From NCBI GenBank assembly GCA_025061245.1, contig JANZKD010000014.1, positions 1-21,461 on the forward strand: a stretch of DNA of 21,461 bases, read 5' to 3'. Shown in pieces: positions 1 through 7,993 of this stretch. The translations under genes were made by a program, and so were the position numbers. Each line of letters begins with the position of its first letter. The stretch's first letter is position 1. The DNA comes from Candidatus Culexmicrobium profundum. GTDB taxonomy: Archaea > Thermoproteota > Methanomethylicia > Culexarchaeales > Culexmicrobiaceae. The notes beneath the pieces are model-generated. The model made no database searches, was not told the DNA's origin, and was given only the letters and a program-made list of their open reading frames with translations.

Positions 1-1194
1 GATAAATTAGGAGAAAAGCTAGGCCTAAAAAAACTCTATGTGAAGGATGAAACTAAGAACCCTACAGGCTCATTCATAGACCGTGGAGCCTCAGTACTAG
101 TAACCAAATTAAATGAAAAGGAATTTGAGGGAGTATATGGTTTATTTAAGGGTAATTTAGGAGCTTCCTTGGCAGCATATTCGGCTAAAGCAGGACTAAA
201 ATGCACAGTCTTCATCTCACATCAAATAGACGCCAGCAAACTATATCAAATAATAGTTTATGGAGCCACCATACTACCAGGATATAAATTCAATGAAATA
301 AAATTTAATGAAAAATACTATCTCGCCGATAATGCTGATCCCTTCATACTTGAAGGAGAAAAGACAATTGGCTTCGAAATAATTGAAGACTTCGATTGGC
401 AATCCCCAGACTTCATAATTGCACCTATGGGTAGTGGAGGATTAGTGTCAGCTATATGGAAATCACTTAATGAATTCCAAATACTAGGATTAATAGACGA
501 AGTAAATTCAAAAATAATAGGAGTACAACCACAAGGATGCGCTCCAATAGTAGACAAATTCCATTCCAAGAAGGATCCAAAAAATAATTTTGAAAGAACA
601 ATTGCCGTTGACATTGCATTCAAAAAACCAACTAGAGATATAGAGGCAATAAGGGCTTTGAGGGAAAGTAATGGATATGCAATTAAAGTTTCAGATGAAG
701 AAATGTTATGGGCCTCCAAGGCACTAGCCAAAATGGAGGGAATATTTGCTGAGCCAGCCGCAGCATCAACAATTGCATGCATAAGTAAACTTTTAAATCA
801 AGGCATTATAGACCCCTCAGACACAATAGTCTGCATAATAACTGGATCCGGCTTAAAGGATCCAGTTGCAGCAATAAAAGAGCTTGAAAAAAATGTAATG
901 CTAGAGAAATTTATTAGATTTAAAGTTAAAACTAAACCTCGAATTGGAATTGGAAGTACAAAAATACAGATATTAAAAATCCTTGAGAATGAAAAACTTC
1001 ATGGATATGAAATTTGGAAGAAGATAAATGAGAGCAAAGTTAGAATCAGTATACCAGCAATCTATCAACACCTAAAGGAATTAGAGCAAATAGGGTTAAT
1101 CTCCAAAAGTAAAAGTGAGATAATTAAAGGGCGAGTACGAACCTACTATGCCATAACTACGAAGGGAGTTGAATTATTGAAGGCACTAACATAA
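1..1194 (+). CDS. Threonine-synthase-fold protein without PLP lysine, fused to a PadR-like winged helix (5' end outside window)
   Basis: The frame is open from base 1, so the N-terminus lies outside the window; an internal GTG at 40 is not a convincing start. The body looks like archaeal threonine synthase (fold-type II PLP enzyme): NPTGSF-x-DRG at 61-87, GNLGAS plus AAYSAKAGLKC near 150-205, the phosphate loop APMGSGGL at 421-444, and TGSGLKDP near 843-866. In the family the residue after PTGSF is the Schiff-base lysine; here codon 76-78 is ATA (Ile). The substrate loop, usually S/T-x-G-N, reads FKGN. From about 934 the protein continues into a PadR-type winged helix (LHGYEIWKK, IPAIYQHLKELEQIGLI, GRVRTYYAITTKGVELL). 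I infer a ligand-sensing transcription regulator built on a dead enzyme fold rather than a working threonine synthase. A single-base sequencing error (AAA to ATA) would restore lysine but would not explain the FKGN loop or the DNA-binding domain. The radical SAM gene follows after 28 nt. Confidence 0.8.
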   Translation, partial: DKLGEKLGLKKLYVKDETKNPTGSFIDRGASVLVTKLNEKEFEGVYGLFKGNLGASLAAYSAKAGLKCTVFISHQIDASKLYQIIVYGATILPGYKFNEIKFNEKYYLADNADPFILEGEKTIGFEIIEDFDWQSPDFIIAPMGSGGLVSAIWKSLNEFQILGLIDEVNSKIIGVQPQGCAPIVDKFHSKKDPKNNFERTIAVDIAFKKPTRDIEAIRALRESNGYAIKVSDEEMLWASKALAKMEGIFAEPAAASTIACISKLLNQGIIDPSDTIVCIITGSGLKDPVAAIKELEKNVMLEKFIRFKVKTKPRIGIGSTKIQILKILENEKLHGYEIWKKINESKVRISIPAIYQHLKELEQIGLISKSKSEIIKGRVRTYYAITTKGVELLKALT

Positions 1195-1222
1195 ATAAGT
1201 TTAGATAATTTGAGGGAGCAAA

Positions 1223-2266
1223 GTGAAGAATACATGCAATATGATCTTACAGGGTTATCCTCCAGGTGCTTGCAGCGTCATAATGCTTGATAAAAGTATT
1301 AAAAGAGCATGTGAAGCAACCCTACGAAAGAAAAACGGAATCTACTATAGGCTTATAGAAGCAATTCAACTCTCTCGACCCGAAGACTATCTCTCCATAT
1401 ACCAGAGCGGCTGTAACCATAGATGCTTGAAATGTCATTCATGGAGCTTCACACAATACTATAGCGGAGAATGGATGTCAACTGAAGACTTAGCTTTAAG
1501 AGTAGCTGAATATGAAAAAATAGTTACTGCATGGGAGCCACGTGAAAGAGCAACCATGTGGCATGCAACAGATCTCTGCAGACACTGCGGTTCCTGTGTA
1601 ATTTATGGTAGAAGAAGTAAATACTGTCCAAATAAACTGGATGTAGATGAAATAGTTTTTAGCATTCAAGGCTGGGGACCAGCTAGAAATATAGTCTCCT
1701 TCACTGGTGGAGACTTAGCATGCTGCGCTGAATTCTATGCTCAAGCAGCAGAGAAAATTAAAGACCAATGCAAGAAAATATGGGTCCTCCTCGAAACTAA
1801 CGGGTATGGATTAACCAAGCAAAATTTAGAAATATTGGCTAGTGGAGGAGTTGATTCATTTTGGCTTGACATAAAGGCATATGATGAGGAGGTGTATAAG
1901 AAGCTATGTGGAACAACCAATAAGTGGATTTTAAAAGTACCAGAACTCGCAATTGATATGGGCTTCATCTTAGAAGTCTTAACATTATATATTCCAAACT
2001 GGGTAGAAGAGGATCAAATAGTCAAAATAGCAGAGTTAATAGCATCCATCAATCCTGAAACACCCTTCACAATACTTGCATTCTTCCCACAATATAAGCT
2101 AATGAATGTTAGAAGACCCAAATTGATGGAAATGGTTAAAACATACTTCAAGGTAAAAGAAGTAGGCCTAAAAAATGTTAAGCTTGGAAACATATCAGTC
2201 TTCACTAAAAATGAAAGAGATTTGGAATTATTAGTAAGCCTTGTTGGATTAGAAACCATAGGTTAA
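1223..2266 (+). CDS. Radical SAM protein resembling glycyl-radical-enzyme activases, with an extra four-cysteine cluster
   Basis: The 347-residue protein carries the radical SAM motif C64-x3-C68-x2-C71 (GCNHRCLKCHS), which binds a 4Fe-4S cluster to cleave S-adenosylmethionine. It is followed by C119-x2-C122-x2-C125-x9-C135, a second probable Fe-S site inserted before the SFTGGD (159-164) and LETNGYG elements. This order resembles PflA-like glycyl-radical activating enzymes, which carry a ferredoxin-like insert after the first cluster. Three more cysteines (C5, C17, C30) lie in the N-terminal 30 residues. The GTG start is supported by GAGGGAG at 1212-1218, 4 nt upstream; an in-frame ATG at 1241 is less well placed. 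It is probably co-transcribed with the upstream fusion gene. No glycyl-radical enzyme is visible here, so the substrate is unknown and the activase role is only a family-level guess. Confidence 0.75.
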   Translation: MKNTCNMILQGYPPGACSVIMLDKSIKRACEATLRKKNGIYYRLIEAIQLSRPEDYLSIYQSGCNHRCLKCHSWSFTQYYSGEWMSTEDLALRVAEYEKIVTAWEPRERATMWHATDLCRHCGSCVIYGRRSKYCPNKLDVDEIVFSIQGWGPARNIVSFTGGDLACCAEFYAQAAEKIKDQCKKIWVLLETNGYGLTKQNLEILASGGVDSFWLDIKAYDEEVYKKLCGTTNKWILKVPELAIDMGFILEVLTLYIPNWVEEDQIVKIAELIASINPETPFTILAFFPQYKLMNVRRPKLMEMVKTYFKVKEVGLKNVKLGNISVFTKNERDLELLVSLVGLETIG

Positions 2267-2315
2267 ATAGGACAATAGCTATCATTATTATAGAATTATT
2301 ATTTATGTAATATAC

Positions 2316-2741
2316 GTGGAGTTTATGATTGCAGAATTAAGAGAGGCAGAGGAGTTTTTCAACATATTTGCTAAGCAGAGGGGATACAGCATTTCCTTGT
2401 CAGTCATTCTTAGGCAATTACTAATATTTTCGCTATTGACAGCACTAATACTAATATTTTCAGCGGTGCTTTATACCATTAAATTAGGTGAAATTGCAAT
2501 ACTAATTCTAATTATATATGTAGTCTCTGGAGGTTTATGGTTCATACATAAAGTAATTTTTGTTAAAAGTTTAATATCAGAATATAAGTCCTGGTTGATG
2601 GCAATTAAAGGAGTACAATACGCTGAAAGAAATACCCTTAAAATTAAAGAATACTTAATGAGATATATTATTTCAAGCTTTGTTGTCTCTCTTATCGGTT
2701 TACTCGAAATAATAGAGATAATTAGAGGATTATTGGGATAA
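2316..2741 (+). CDS. Small three-segment membrane protein, unknown function
   Basis: I do not recognise a family. The 141-residue protein has a charged N-terminal stretch (about 1-28, AELREAEEFFNIFAKQRG), two closely spaced hydrophobic helices (about 32-54 and 57-78), a basic amphipathic middle (about 80-113) and a third hydrophobic segment (about 114-138). That suggests a small polytopic membrane protein with a cytoplasmic loop. The start is uncertain: GTG at 2316 or ATG at 2325, neither with a good Shine-Dalgarno sequence; AT-rich stretches about 26 nt upstream of each would fit leaderless transcription. It sits 49 nt after the radical SAM gene and before the repeats that precede the ATPase gene. 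Confidence 0.6.
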   Translation: MEFMIAELREAEEFFNIFAKQRGYSISLSVILRQLLIFSLLTALILIFSAVLYTIKLGEIAILILIIYVVSGGLWFIHKVIFVKSLISEYKSWLMAIKGVQYAERNTLKIKEYLMRYIISSFVVSLIGLLEIIEIIRGLLG

Positions 2742-2783
2742 TTATTAAATTGTACATATTTTAGGGGCAAAAGCTTATTAGGG

Positions 2784-2815
2784 GCGGGGGAGATAGTAGA
2801 TGTCGGGGGAGATAG
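2784..2815 (+). repeat. Upstream pair of CGGGGGAGATAG direct repeats, 19-bp period
   Basis: CGGGGGAGATAG occurs at 2785-2796 and again at 2804-2815, exactly 19 bp apart. The second copy supplies the Shine-Dalgarno sequence of the ATPase gene starting at 2816. A near-identical pair with the same period lies just after that gene (3951-3982), so the gene is bracketed. The copies are seen directly; their function is not known. Confidence 0.8.
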
Positions 2816-3931
2816 TTGTTATTCGATATTCGACCCAAAATCTCTGAAGAAGATTTGTTCAATAGAGAAAAAGAATTGAATGAAATTCTTGAAGCACTAA
2901 GATTGGGCGAAGGAATTATCCTAGTCACTGGCATTAGAAGAATTGGTAAAAGCAGCATAGTCAACGTTGCCTTAAGAAAAAGTAATCTACCATACGTAAT
3001 AGTCGATGTGAGAAAAATATTCTTTGAATATGGAAATGTCATACATAGAAGAGCATTATTTAGTGCTATTGCTGATAGTTTCACTAAAAATATGAAATTC
3101 TTTGAGAAAATTAAGTTCAAAGTTAAAGATGTAATTGGGAGAATTAAGGGTTTTTATGTTAGTGAGGTAGGTGTAGAAGTTGAACCCAACATTAGCAGTA
3201 AACTTACAGATATACTGGAAGTTATAGATGACTGGTGTTTTAGAAATGGATTCAGATTCGTTGTTGCATTTGATGAAGCTCAATATCTTCGATTTGCTGG
3301 TGGAGTAAGATATGATGGAATTTTCGCTTGGGTTACAGATAACCTAAGAAACATAAGCATCATATTCACTGGAAGCGAGGTTGGAGTTTTAAGGGACTTC
3401 CTTAAATTTGATGATCCTTCGGCACCATTATATGGAAGACATTATCGCGAAGTAGTTTTAAATCGCTTTAACAAGGAAACTTCAATGGAATTTTTGAAAA
3501 AGGGATTTGAAGAACTTGAAATGAAAGTTGAAGAAGAAGAACTTGAAGAGGTTGTCAATAAATTAGATGGCATTGTTGGCTGGTTAACCTTTTATGGATA
3601 TTATAGGGGAATTCAAGGCTTATCCCACAAAGAGGCAATTAATGAAACCTTTGAAAAATGCTCTAGACTAGTTTTAGAAGAACTACAAAGAGTAATCGAA
3701 CCATCTAGAAGAAGATATGGAGCAATACTCAAAGCAGTTTCACTAGGTTATACCAAATGGTCTGACATAAAAGATTATGTAACCATTAAGGCCGGATACA
3801 TCACCGATAGAAGATTCTCAATGCTATTAAATAAGCTAGTAAAATACAATTACTTAATCAAAGAAGATGGACAATATAAGATACCAGACCCAATAGTAAA
3901 GTATGTTTTGAAAGAAAAATTTCAAATTTAA
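2816..3931 (+). CDS. Archaeal ATPase, AAA+/STAND-like (PF01637 type)
   Basis: The 371-residue protein opens with LLFDIRPKISEEDLFNREKEL, close to the usual opening of this family (M-LFD-RPK...LF-RE-EL), which supports the TTG start at 2816; an in-frame TAG at 2813 excludes anything upstream. Walker A is GIRRIGKS (39-46). Walker B is VVAFDEAQ (149-156), followed by a sensor-like IIFTGSEVG. The C-terminal third (about 300-371) looks like a winged helix: ILKAVSLGYTKWSDIKDYV, then RRFSMLLNKLVKYNYLI. Members are widespread and often multicopy in archaea, with poorly known roles; some sit with mobile or defence genes. The gene is flanked by matched 19-bp-period repeat pairs, which hints that it is or was a cassette. 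A GGGGGA Shine-Dalgarno lies 6 nt before the start. Confidence 0.85.
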   Translation: MLFDIRPKISEEDLFNREKELNEILEALRLGEGIILVTGIRRIGKSSIVNVALRKSNLPYVIVDVRKIFFEYGNVIHRRALFSAIADSFTKNMKFFEKIKFKVKDVIGRIKGFYVSEVGVEVEPNISSKLTDILEVIDDWCFRNGFRFVVAFDEAQYLRFAGGVRYDGIFAWVTDNLRNISIIFTGSEVGVLRDFLKFDDPSAPLYGRHYREVVLNRFNKETSMEFLKKGFEELEMKVEEEELEEVVNKLDGIVGWLTFYGYYRGIQGLSHKEAINETFEKCSRLVLEELQRVIEPSRRRYGAILKAVSLGYTKWSDIKDYVTIKAGYITDRRFSMLLNKLVKYNYLIKEDGQYKIPDPIVKYVLKEKFQI

Positions 3932-3950
3932 TTCTAATTATTGAGTACTT

Positions 3951-3982
3951 TCAGGGGAGATAGTTAATATCAGGGGAGATAG
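3951..3982 (+). repeat. Downstream pair of TCAGGGGAGATAG direct repeats, 19-bp period
   Basis: TCAGGGGAGATAG occurs at 3951-3963 and 3970-3982, with the same 19-bp period and nearly the same sequence as the pair at 2784-2815. No open reading frame starts after this pair; the next gene (trpB2) is on the other strand. It therefore is not simply a ribosome binding site. It may be the relic leader of a lost second ATPase copy or the right boundary of a cassette. Confidence 0.75.
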
Positions 3983-4047
3983 AAAATCACAAAGCAACAT
4001 TACAAGTATTTCATTTATGATAAAATAAAAGAAATATTGAGAGAAAT

Positions 4048-5343
4048 TTAAGGTAATGACAATATTTCTCTGTATGCTGGCAAATCTAGGAAGCCATGTC
4101 CACTTATGTTAATACATATAACTTTTTCCTCACCCTTCCTCTCAAATTCTAATGCTTTATCTATTGCAGCTCTTATGGCATAGCTTGATTCAGGTGCAGG
4201 TATCCATCCTTCACTTTCCACGAAAATCTTTGCAGCCTCAAAGACAGCTCTTTCATCTGTGGGATAGGCTACAGCATCTATTAATCCATGATGTCTTAAT
4301 AGGCTTATTATGGGTGCAGCTGCATGATACCTCAGACCATCTGCTTTTATTGGGATCATCTCGACTTTATGTCCCAAGGTATACATTTTCAATAGGGGTG
4401 AATATTCTGCAACATCTCCAAAGTCATATCGATACTCACCCTTAATTAGATTAGGAGCAGCTTCCGACTGTGCAGCTAAGAATTTACATTCAAGTTTACC
4501 CTTTAATACTTCACCCATAAAGGGGAGTGAAATTCCACCGAAATTTGAACCTCCACCTAAACATGCAACTATTAGATCTGGCTTATCATCAGCTAATTCA
4601 AATTGTTTCATTGTCTCTAGTCCAATTATAGATTGATGTATCAAAACATGATTTAGAACAGAACCTAGACAGTAAACTGCACCTTCATGCTCGGAAGCAT
4701 ATTCAAGTCCCTCTGAAATTGCAATTCCCAGCGATCCAGGATGATTCGGGTTCTTACTTAAAATTTCTCTTCCAACCCTCGTTATCTTACTTGGAGATGC
4801 ATACACAGTTGAACCATATAGATGCATAAATGTTCTCCTATCAATCTTCCAATCATAAACTGATCTAACCCAAAATACAACACAGTTTAAATCCATGAGT
4901 CTAGCTCCATAGGACAAAGCTGTACCCCATTGACCAGCTCCAGTCTCTGTAACAAGTATCTCTTTATCCTCCTTGGCTGCGAAGTATGCTTGTGCAAGGG
5001 CAGTGTTAACCTTATGAGAACCAGTTGGCGATAGATCTTCACGTTTATAGTAAATTCTAACCTTTTCAAGCTTTAATCTTCTCTCAAGTCTTAATGCCCT
5101 ATACAGTGGTCTCGGTCTACCAGCTTGAATATACAGCTCCCTAAGCTCGTCAGGAATAGGTATCCAGCGCTCATTAGACATTTCTTGTTTAAAGCATTCA
5201 CCAACTAAAACTCGTTTTAAAAATTCTATTCTGGATGGACTTGTTTTAGGTTCCTTTGGAGGCGGTAATGGCTCGGGCAGATCTGGAATTATATTATACC
5301 AATACTTTGGTAGATCATCCGGCAATAAGTCGTATCGATTCAT
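4048..5343 (-). CDS. trpB2: Tryptophan synthase beta chain, TrpB2 type
   Basis: PLP enzyme condensing indole with serine to give tryptophan. The 431 residues run longer than classical TrpB and show TrpB2 features: the N-terminal LLPDDLPKYWYNIIPDLP, the RPRPLYRA segment, and REDLSPTGSHKVNTAL with the PLP lysine at K111. A GAGQWGTALS loop and a GGGSNFGG phosphate loop follow, and the C-terminus contains ESSYAIRAA. TrpB2 proteins generally act without a tightly bound TrpA, and no trpA is nearby. ATG at 5343 is preferred over in-frame TTG 5361 and GTG 5358: it matches the family N-terminus, and a TATA-like TTATATTT lies about 26 nt upstream, as expected for a leaderless transcript. The gene diverges from iorAB, which makes or consumes aryl pyruvates, suggesting shared aromatic amino-acid physiology. 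Confidence 0.93.
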   Translation of the reverse strand: MNRYDLLPDDLPKYWYNIIPDLPEPLPPPKEPKTSPSRIEFLKRVLVGECFKQEMSNERWIPIPDELRELYIQAGRPRPLYRALRLERRLKLEKVRIYYKREDLSPTGSHKVNTALAQAYFAAKEDKEILVTETGAGQWGTALSYGARLMDLNCVVFWVRSVYDWKIDRRTFMHLYGSTVYASPSKITRVGREILSKNPNHPGSLGIAISEGLEYASEHEGAVYCLGSVLNHVLIHQSIIGLETMKQFELADDKPDLIVACLGGGSNFGGISLPFMGEVLKGKLECKFLAAQSEAAPNLIKGEYRYDFGDVAEYSPLLKMYTLGHKVEMIPIKADGLRYHAAAPIISLLRHHGLIDAVAYPTDERAVFEAAKIFVESEGWIPAPESSYAIRAAIDKALEFERKGEEKVICINISGHGFLDLPAYREILSLP

Positions 5344-5365
5344 CTTCAAGAAAAGCACCAAGAAA

Positions 5366-5373
5366 AATATAAG
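5366..5373 (-). promoter_or_regulatory. Probable TATA box of trpB2
   Basis: On the minus strand the sequence reads CTTATATT, centred about 26 nt before ATG 5343, the usual archaeal TATA-to-start distance. This implies transcription beginning at or next to the ATG. Inferred from spacing only. Confidence 0.45.
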
Positions 5374-5413
5374 TAAGTTTAGTTAAAAATGTTAGCTAAT
5401 TTACTAACCATAG

Positions 5414-5435
5414 TATTTAATAAGTTAACGTTATT
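5414..5435 (+). promoter_or_regulatory. Probable iorA promoter with an AATAA/TTATT inverted repeat
   Basis: TATTTAATAA at 5414-5423 could be a TATA box, placing transcription start near 5444, just at the Shine-Dalgarno GAGGTGA (5444-5450) before the TTG at 5458. Overlapping it, AATAA (5419-5423) and TTATT (5431-5435) form an inverted repeat around a central GTTAAC. A further short inverted repeat, GTTAG/CTAAC, lies at 5391-5408 in the divergent region. Either could be an operator; the evidence is sequence symmetry only. Confidence 0.35.
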
Positions 5436-5457
5436 GTGATATTGAGGTGAAAAATTA

Positions 5458-7371
5458 TTGTTTCGTGGAGTGTTAGCACCTCCAGGAACACATGTACTTC
5501 TCCTAGGGAATGAAGCAATTGCAAGAGGAGCAATAGAAGCAGGAATAGGGTTTGCAGCAGCATATCCAGGTACACCGTCAACAGAGATAATTGAAACACT
5601 AGGAAGAGTTGCTGGTAAACTTGGAATTTATGTCGAATGGAGCACTAATGAAAAAGTAGCATTTGAAGCAGCCTATGGAGCAGCAATTTCAAATGTTAGA
5701 TCCCTAGTTGCAATGAAACATGTAGGATTAAATGTAGCTGCAGACCCTTTAATGAGTAGTGCCTATACTGGCGTTAGAGTAGGCTTTGTAATAGTTAGTG
5801 CTGATGACCCCAGCATGTGGAGTAGTCAAAATGAACAAGATAACAGATATTATGGGTTACATGCATTCATCCCAGTTTTTGAAGCCTACAACCCAGCTGA
5901 AGCTAAAGAAGTAGTTAAATTTGCATTCGATTTCAGTGAAAAACATAAACATCCAGTAATATTTAGGTCAACTACAAGATTAAGCCATTCAAGAGGACCT
6001 GTAACATTAGGTGAAATACCAAAGATTAAATCAAAAGGAGAGTACATAAAAGATGCTGGTGAATTTACACTCATACCTCAAGTTTCAAGGAAACTAAGAG
6101 TTAAGCTACTAGAAAAATGGAGCAAAATAAGAGAAGATGTAAATAATGTCCCCTTCAATAGGATTGAAGACTATGGATCCAAAAACTTAATAATAGCGTC
6201 AGGAATGGCCTATGGATACGTTAAAGATGCTTTAAAATCCTTAAAGCTAAATGATCAAATAAACATCCTGAAAATTGCCACTCCAGTTCCAATACCAGAA
6301 AAAATAGTATTAAAAGCATTAGAAAACATTGAGAAAGTATTAATCGTCGAGGAAATTGAACCCATAGTTGAAAATGAAGTAAAGAGAATAGCCTTTGAAA
6401 ACAATTTAAACCTTGAAATTCATGGAAAAGACTATGTTCCGAAACGTGGAGAATTAACAATAGATAATGTCGCAAATGCAATCTTAAAATTCATGAAAAA
6501 AGAAAATCTAAGTTTACCATGGAAACCATTAGAAATAACTCGCAAAATCGAAATACCAAGGAGACCTCCAACACTTTGTCCAGGATGTCCTCACAGAGCA
6601 ATGTTTTATGCACTAAAAAAGGCTGTATCAAAAAAGAAGATAAATCCAATATACTGCGGTGACATTGGATGCTACAGTTTAGGAGCATTACCACCATTTA
6701 AAGCACAAGACTGCCTAATAGAAATGGGGGGAAGCATAGGATTAGCAAACGGATTAGCACACACAACAAATCAAACACCAATCGCAATAATGGGTGATTC
6801 AACATTCTTCCATGCATGTATACCGGGACTAATAAATGCCATATATAATGATGCACCAACCCTAGTTTTAGTTTTGGATAATAGAACCACCGCCATGACA
6901 GGCCATCAACCACATCCAGGAACAGGAATAAAGGTAACCGGAGAAAAAACAGCAATAATATATCCAGAAAAAATAGCTGAAGGCATTGGTATAAAACATG
7001 TGGACGTAATAGACCCATACAATCTCAACGAAAGCATAGATAAAATTGAAAAAGCCATCGACTACGTAGTAAATCAAAGAAAAATAGCAGCAATAATAGT
7101 ACGAAGAGCATGCGCACTTCTCATCAGTGCCATGGCTAGAAGAAGAGAACTAAGAAGCCCTAAATACCAAGTAATGACAGAGGAATGCAAAGCCTGTGGA
7201 ATATGCTACAATTTATTTGGATGCCCAGCCATAACACCTAAACCAGATGGAAAAGCAGAGATAATCCAAGAGCAATGCATTGGATGTAGTGTTTGCGCCC
7301 AACTCTGCCCATTTAATGCAATAAAAATGATTGAAAAAGGAAGTAAAGGATGGGATGAATTATGGTTCTAA
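5458..7371 (+). CDS. iorA: Indolepyruvate:ferredoxin oxidoreductase, alpha subunit
   Basis: Catalytic subunit of the oxygen-sensitive enzyme that converts indolepyruvate and other aryl pyruvates to aryl-acetyl-CoA while reducing ferredoxin. At 637 residues it has the normal family length. In order: an N-terminal pyruvate-oxidoreductase-type domain (GNEAIARGAIEAG, AAYPGTPSTEI, WSTNEKVAFEAAYG); CPGCPHRAMFYAL; GDIGCYSLG from about 401; and the thiamine-diphosphate motif G446-D-S...D474-N475. The C-terminal ferredoxin domain carries C577-x2-C580-x2-C583-x5-C589-P and C607-x2-C610-x2-C613-x3-C617-P, for two 4Fe-4S clusters. The start is TTG, chosen because GAGGTGA lies 7 nt upstream. It overlaps iorB by 10 nt, so the subunits are probably translationally coupled. 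Confidence 0.96.
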   Translation: MFRGVLAPPGTHVLLLGNEAIARGAIEAGIGFAAAYPGTPSTEIIETLGRVAGKLGIYVEWSTNEKVAFEAAYGAAISNVRSLVAMKHVGLNVAADPLMSSAYTGVRVGFVIVSADDPSMWSSQNEQDNRYYGLHAFIPVFEAYNPAEAKEVVKFAFDFSEKHKHPVIFRSTTRLSHSRGPVTLGEIPKIKSKGEYIKDAGEFTLIPQVSRKLRVKLLEKWSKIREDVNNVPFNRIEDYGSKNLIIASGMAYGYVKDALKSLKLNDQINILKIATPVPIPEKIVLKALENIEKVLIVEEIEPIVENEVKRIAFENNLNLEIHGKDYVPKRGELTIDNVANAILKFMKKENLSLPWKPLEITRKIEIPRRPPTLCPGCPHRAMFYALKKAVSKKKINPIYCGDIGCYSLGALPPFKAQDCLIEMGGSIGLANGLAHTTNQTPIAIMGDSTFFHACIPGLINAIYNDAPTLVLVLDNRTTAMTGHQPHPGTGIKVTGEKTAIIYPEKIAEGIGIKHVDVIDPYNLNESIDKIEKAIDYVVNQRKIAAIIVRRACALLISAMARRRELRSPKYQVMTEECKACGICYNLFGCPAITPKPDGKAEIIQEQCIGCSVCAQLCPFNAIKMIEKGSKGWDELWF

Positions 7372-7976
7372 AATCAGATGAAAAAATAATTAACTTAATA
7401 GTATGCGGAGTAGGTGGACAAGGACTAATAACCCTAGCAAGAATAATTGGTATAACCGCAGTTAAAAAGAACATAAAAGTACTTATGTCAGAAATCCACG
7501 GCATGGCACAGAGAGGAGGACAAGTAGTAGTACACATAAGAATTGGAAAACCAGAATCACCACTAATACCCCATGGTGGAGCAGATGTAATCATAGGATT
7601 AGAATTAATTGAAACATATAGAAATTTAGAGTATGCACATTCCAACTCAATTATAATTGTAAATAATAGAATAATTAGACCAGCAATACCAAAAGTAAAG
7701 CTACCTAGAGAAGAAGAAATATTGGAAGCCATAAATGCTACAAATGTTAAGTTAATTGTAATAGATGCACTTGAAAATGCAAGAAAAGCAGGTATTCCAA
7801 TAGCTGAAAACATGGTTATGCTAGGAGCATTAATGGCCACTGAGATTCTCCAAGAATATATAACCATATCAGACATAGAAGAAGTTATAACAGAAGTCTT
7901 CCCAGAGAATCTTGCAAGAAAAAACATTAAAGCATTAAGATTTGGATATGAAACAGCGAAACAATTTAAAATTTAA
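7362..7976 (+). CDS. iorB: Indolepyruvate:ferredoxin oxidoreductase, beta subunit
   Basis: Gamma-type subunit of the 2-oxoacid:ferredoxin oxidoreductase superfamily, partner of IorA. The 204 residues show the expected VCGVGGQGLITLARIIG (about 14-30), then SEIHGMAQRGGQVVVHIRIG (about 43-62), and a C-terminal IEEVITEVFP. No iron-sulfur motif is present, as is normal for this subunit; IorA carries the clusters. The ATG lies inside the last codons of iorA (10-nt overlap), which fits co-translation and fixes the start. Confidence 0.96.
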   Translation: MVLKSDEKIINLIVCGVGGQGLITLARIIGITAVKKNIKVLMSEIHGMAQRGGQVVVHIRIGKPESPLIPHGGADVIIGLELIETYRNLEYAHSNSIIIVNNRIIRPAIPKVKLPREEEILEAINATNVKLIVIDALENARKAGIPIAENMVMLGALMATEILQEYITISDIEEVITEVFPENLARKNIKALRFGYETAKQFKI

Positions 7977-7993
7977 ATCAAAAAACCACAAAG

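Noticed and set aside
40..1194. Complete gene starting at GTG 40
   Set aside because: The frame is open to base 1 with in-family sequence (LGEKLGLKKLY) before the GTG, so the gene is cut by the window edge.
2784..3982. CRISPR-like array from the repeated G4-5AGATAG units
   Set aside because: Only two short copies on each side, with 6-7 nt between copies, no spacer-length unique sequence and no cas genes.
4152..4445. Plus-strand open frame inside trpB2
   Set aside because: Leu/His/Gln-rich translation typical of the antisense of a conserved gene; trpB2 is unambiguous.
7313..7927. 204-codon minus-strand open frame opposite iorB
   Set aside because: It mirrors iorB, whose motifs, overlap with iorA and family length are all as expected.
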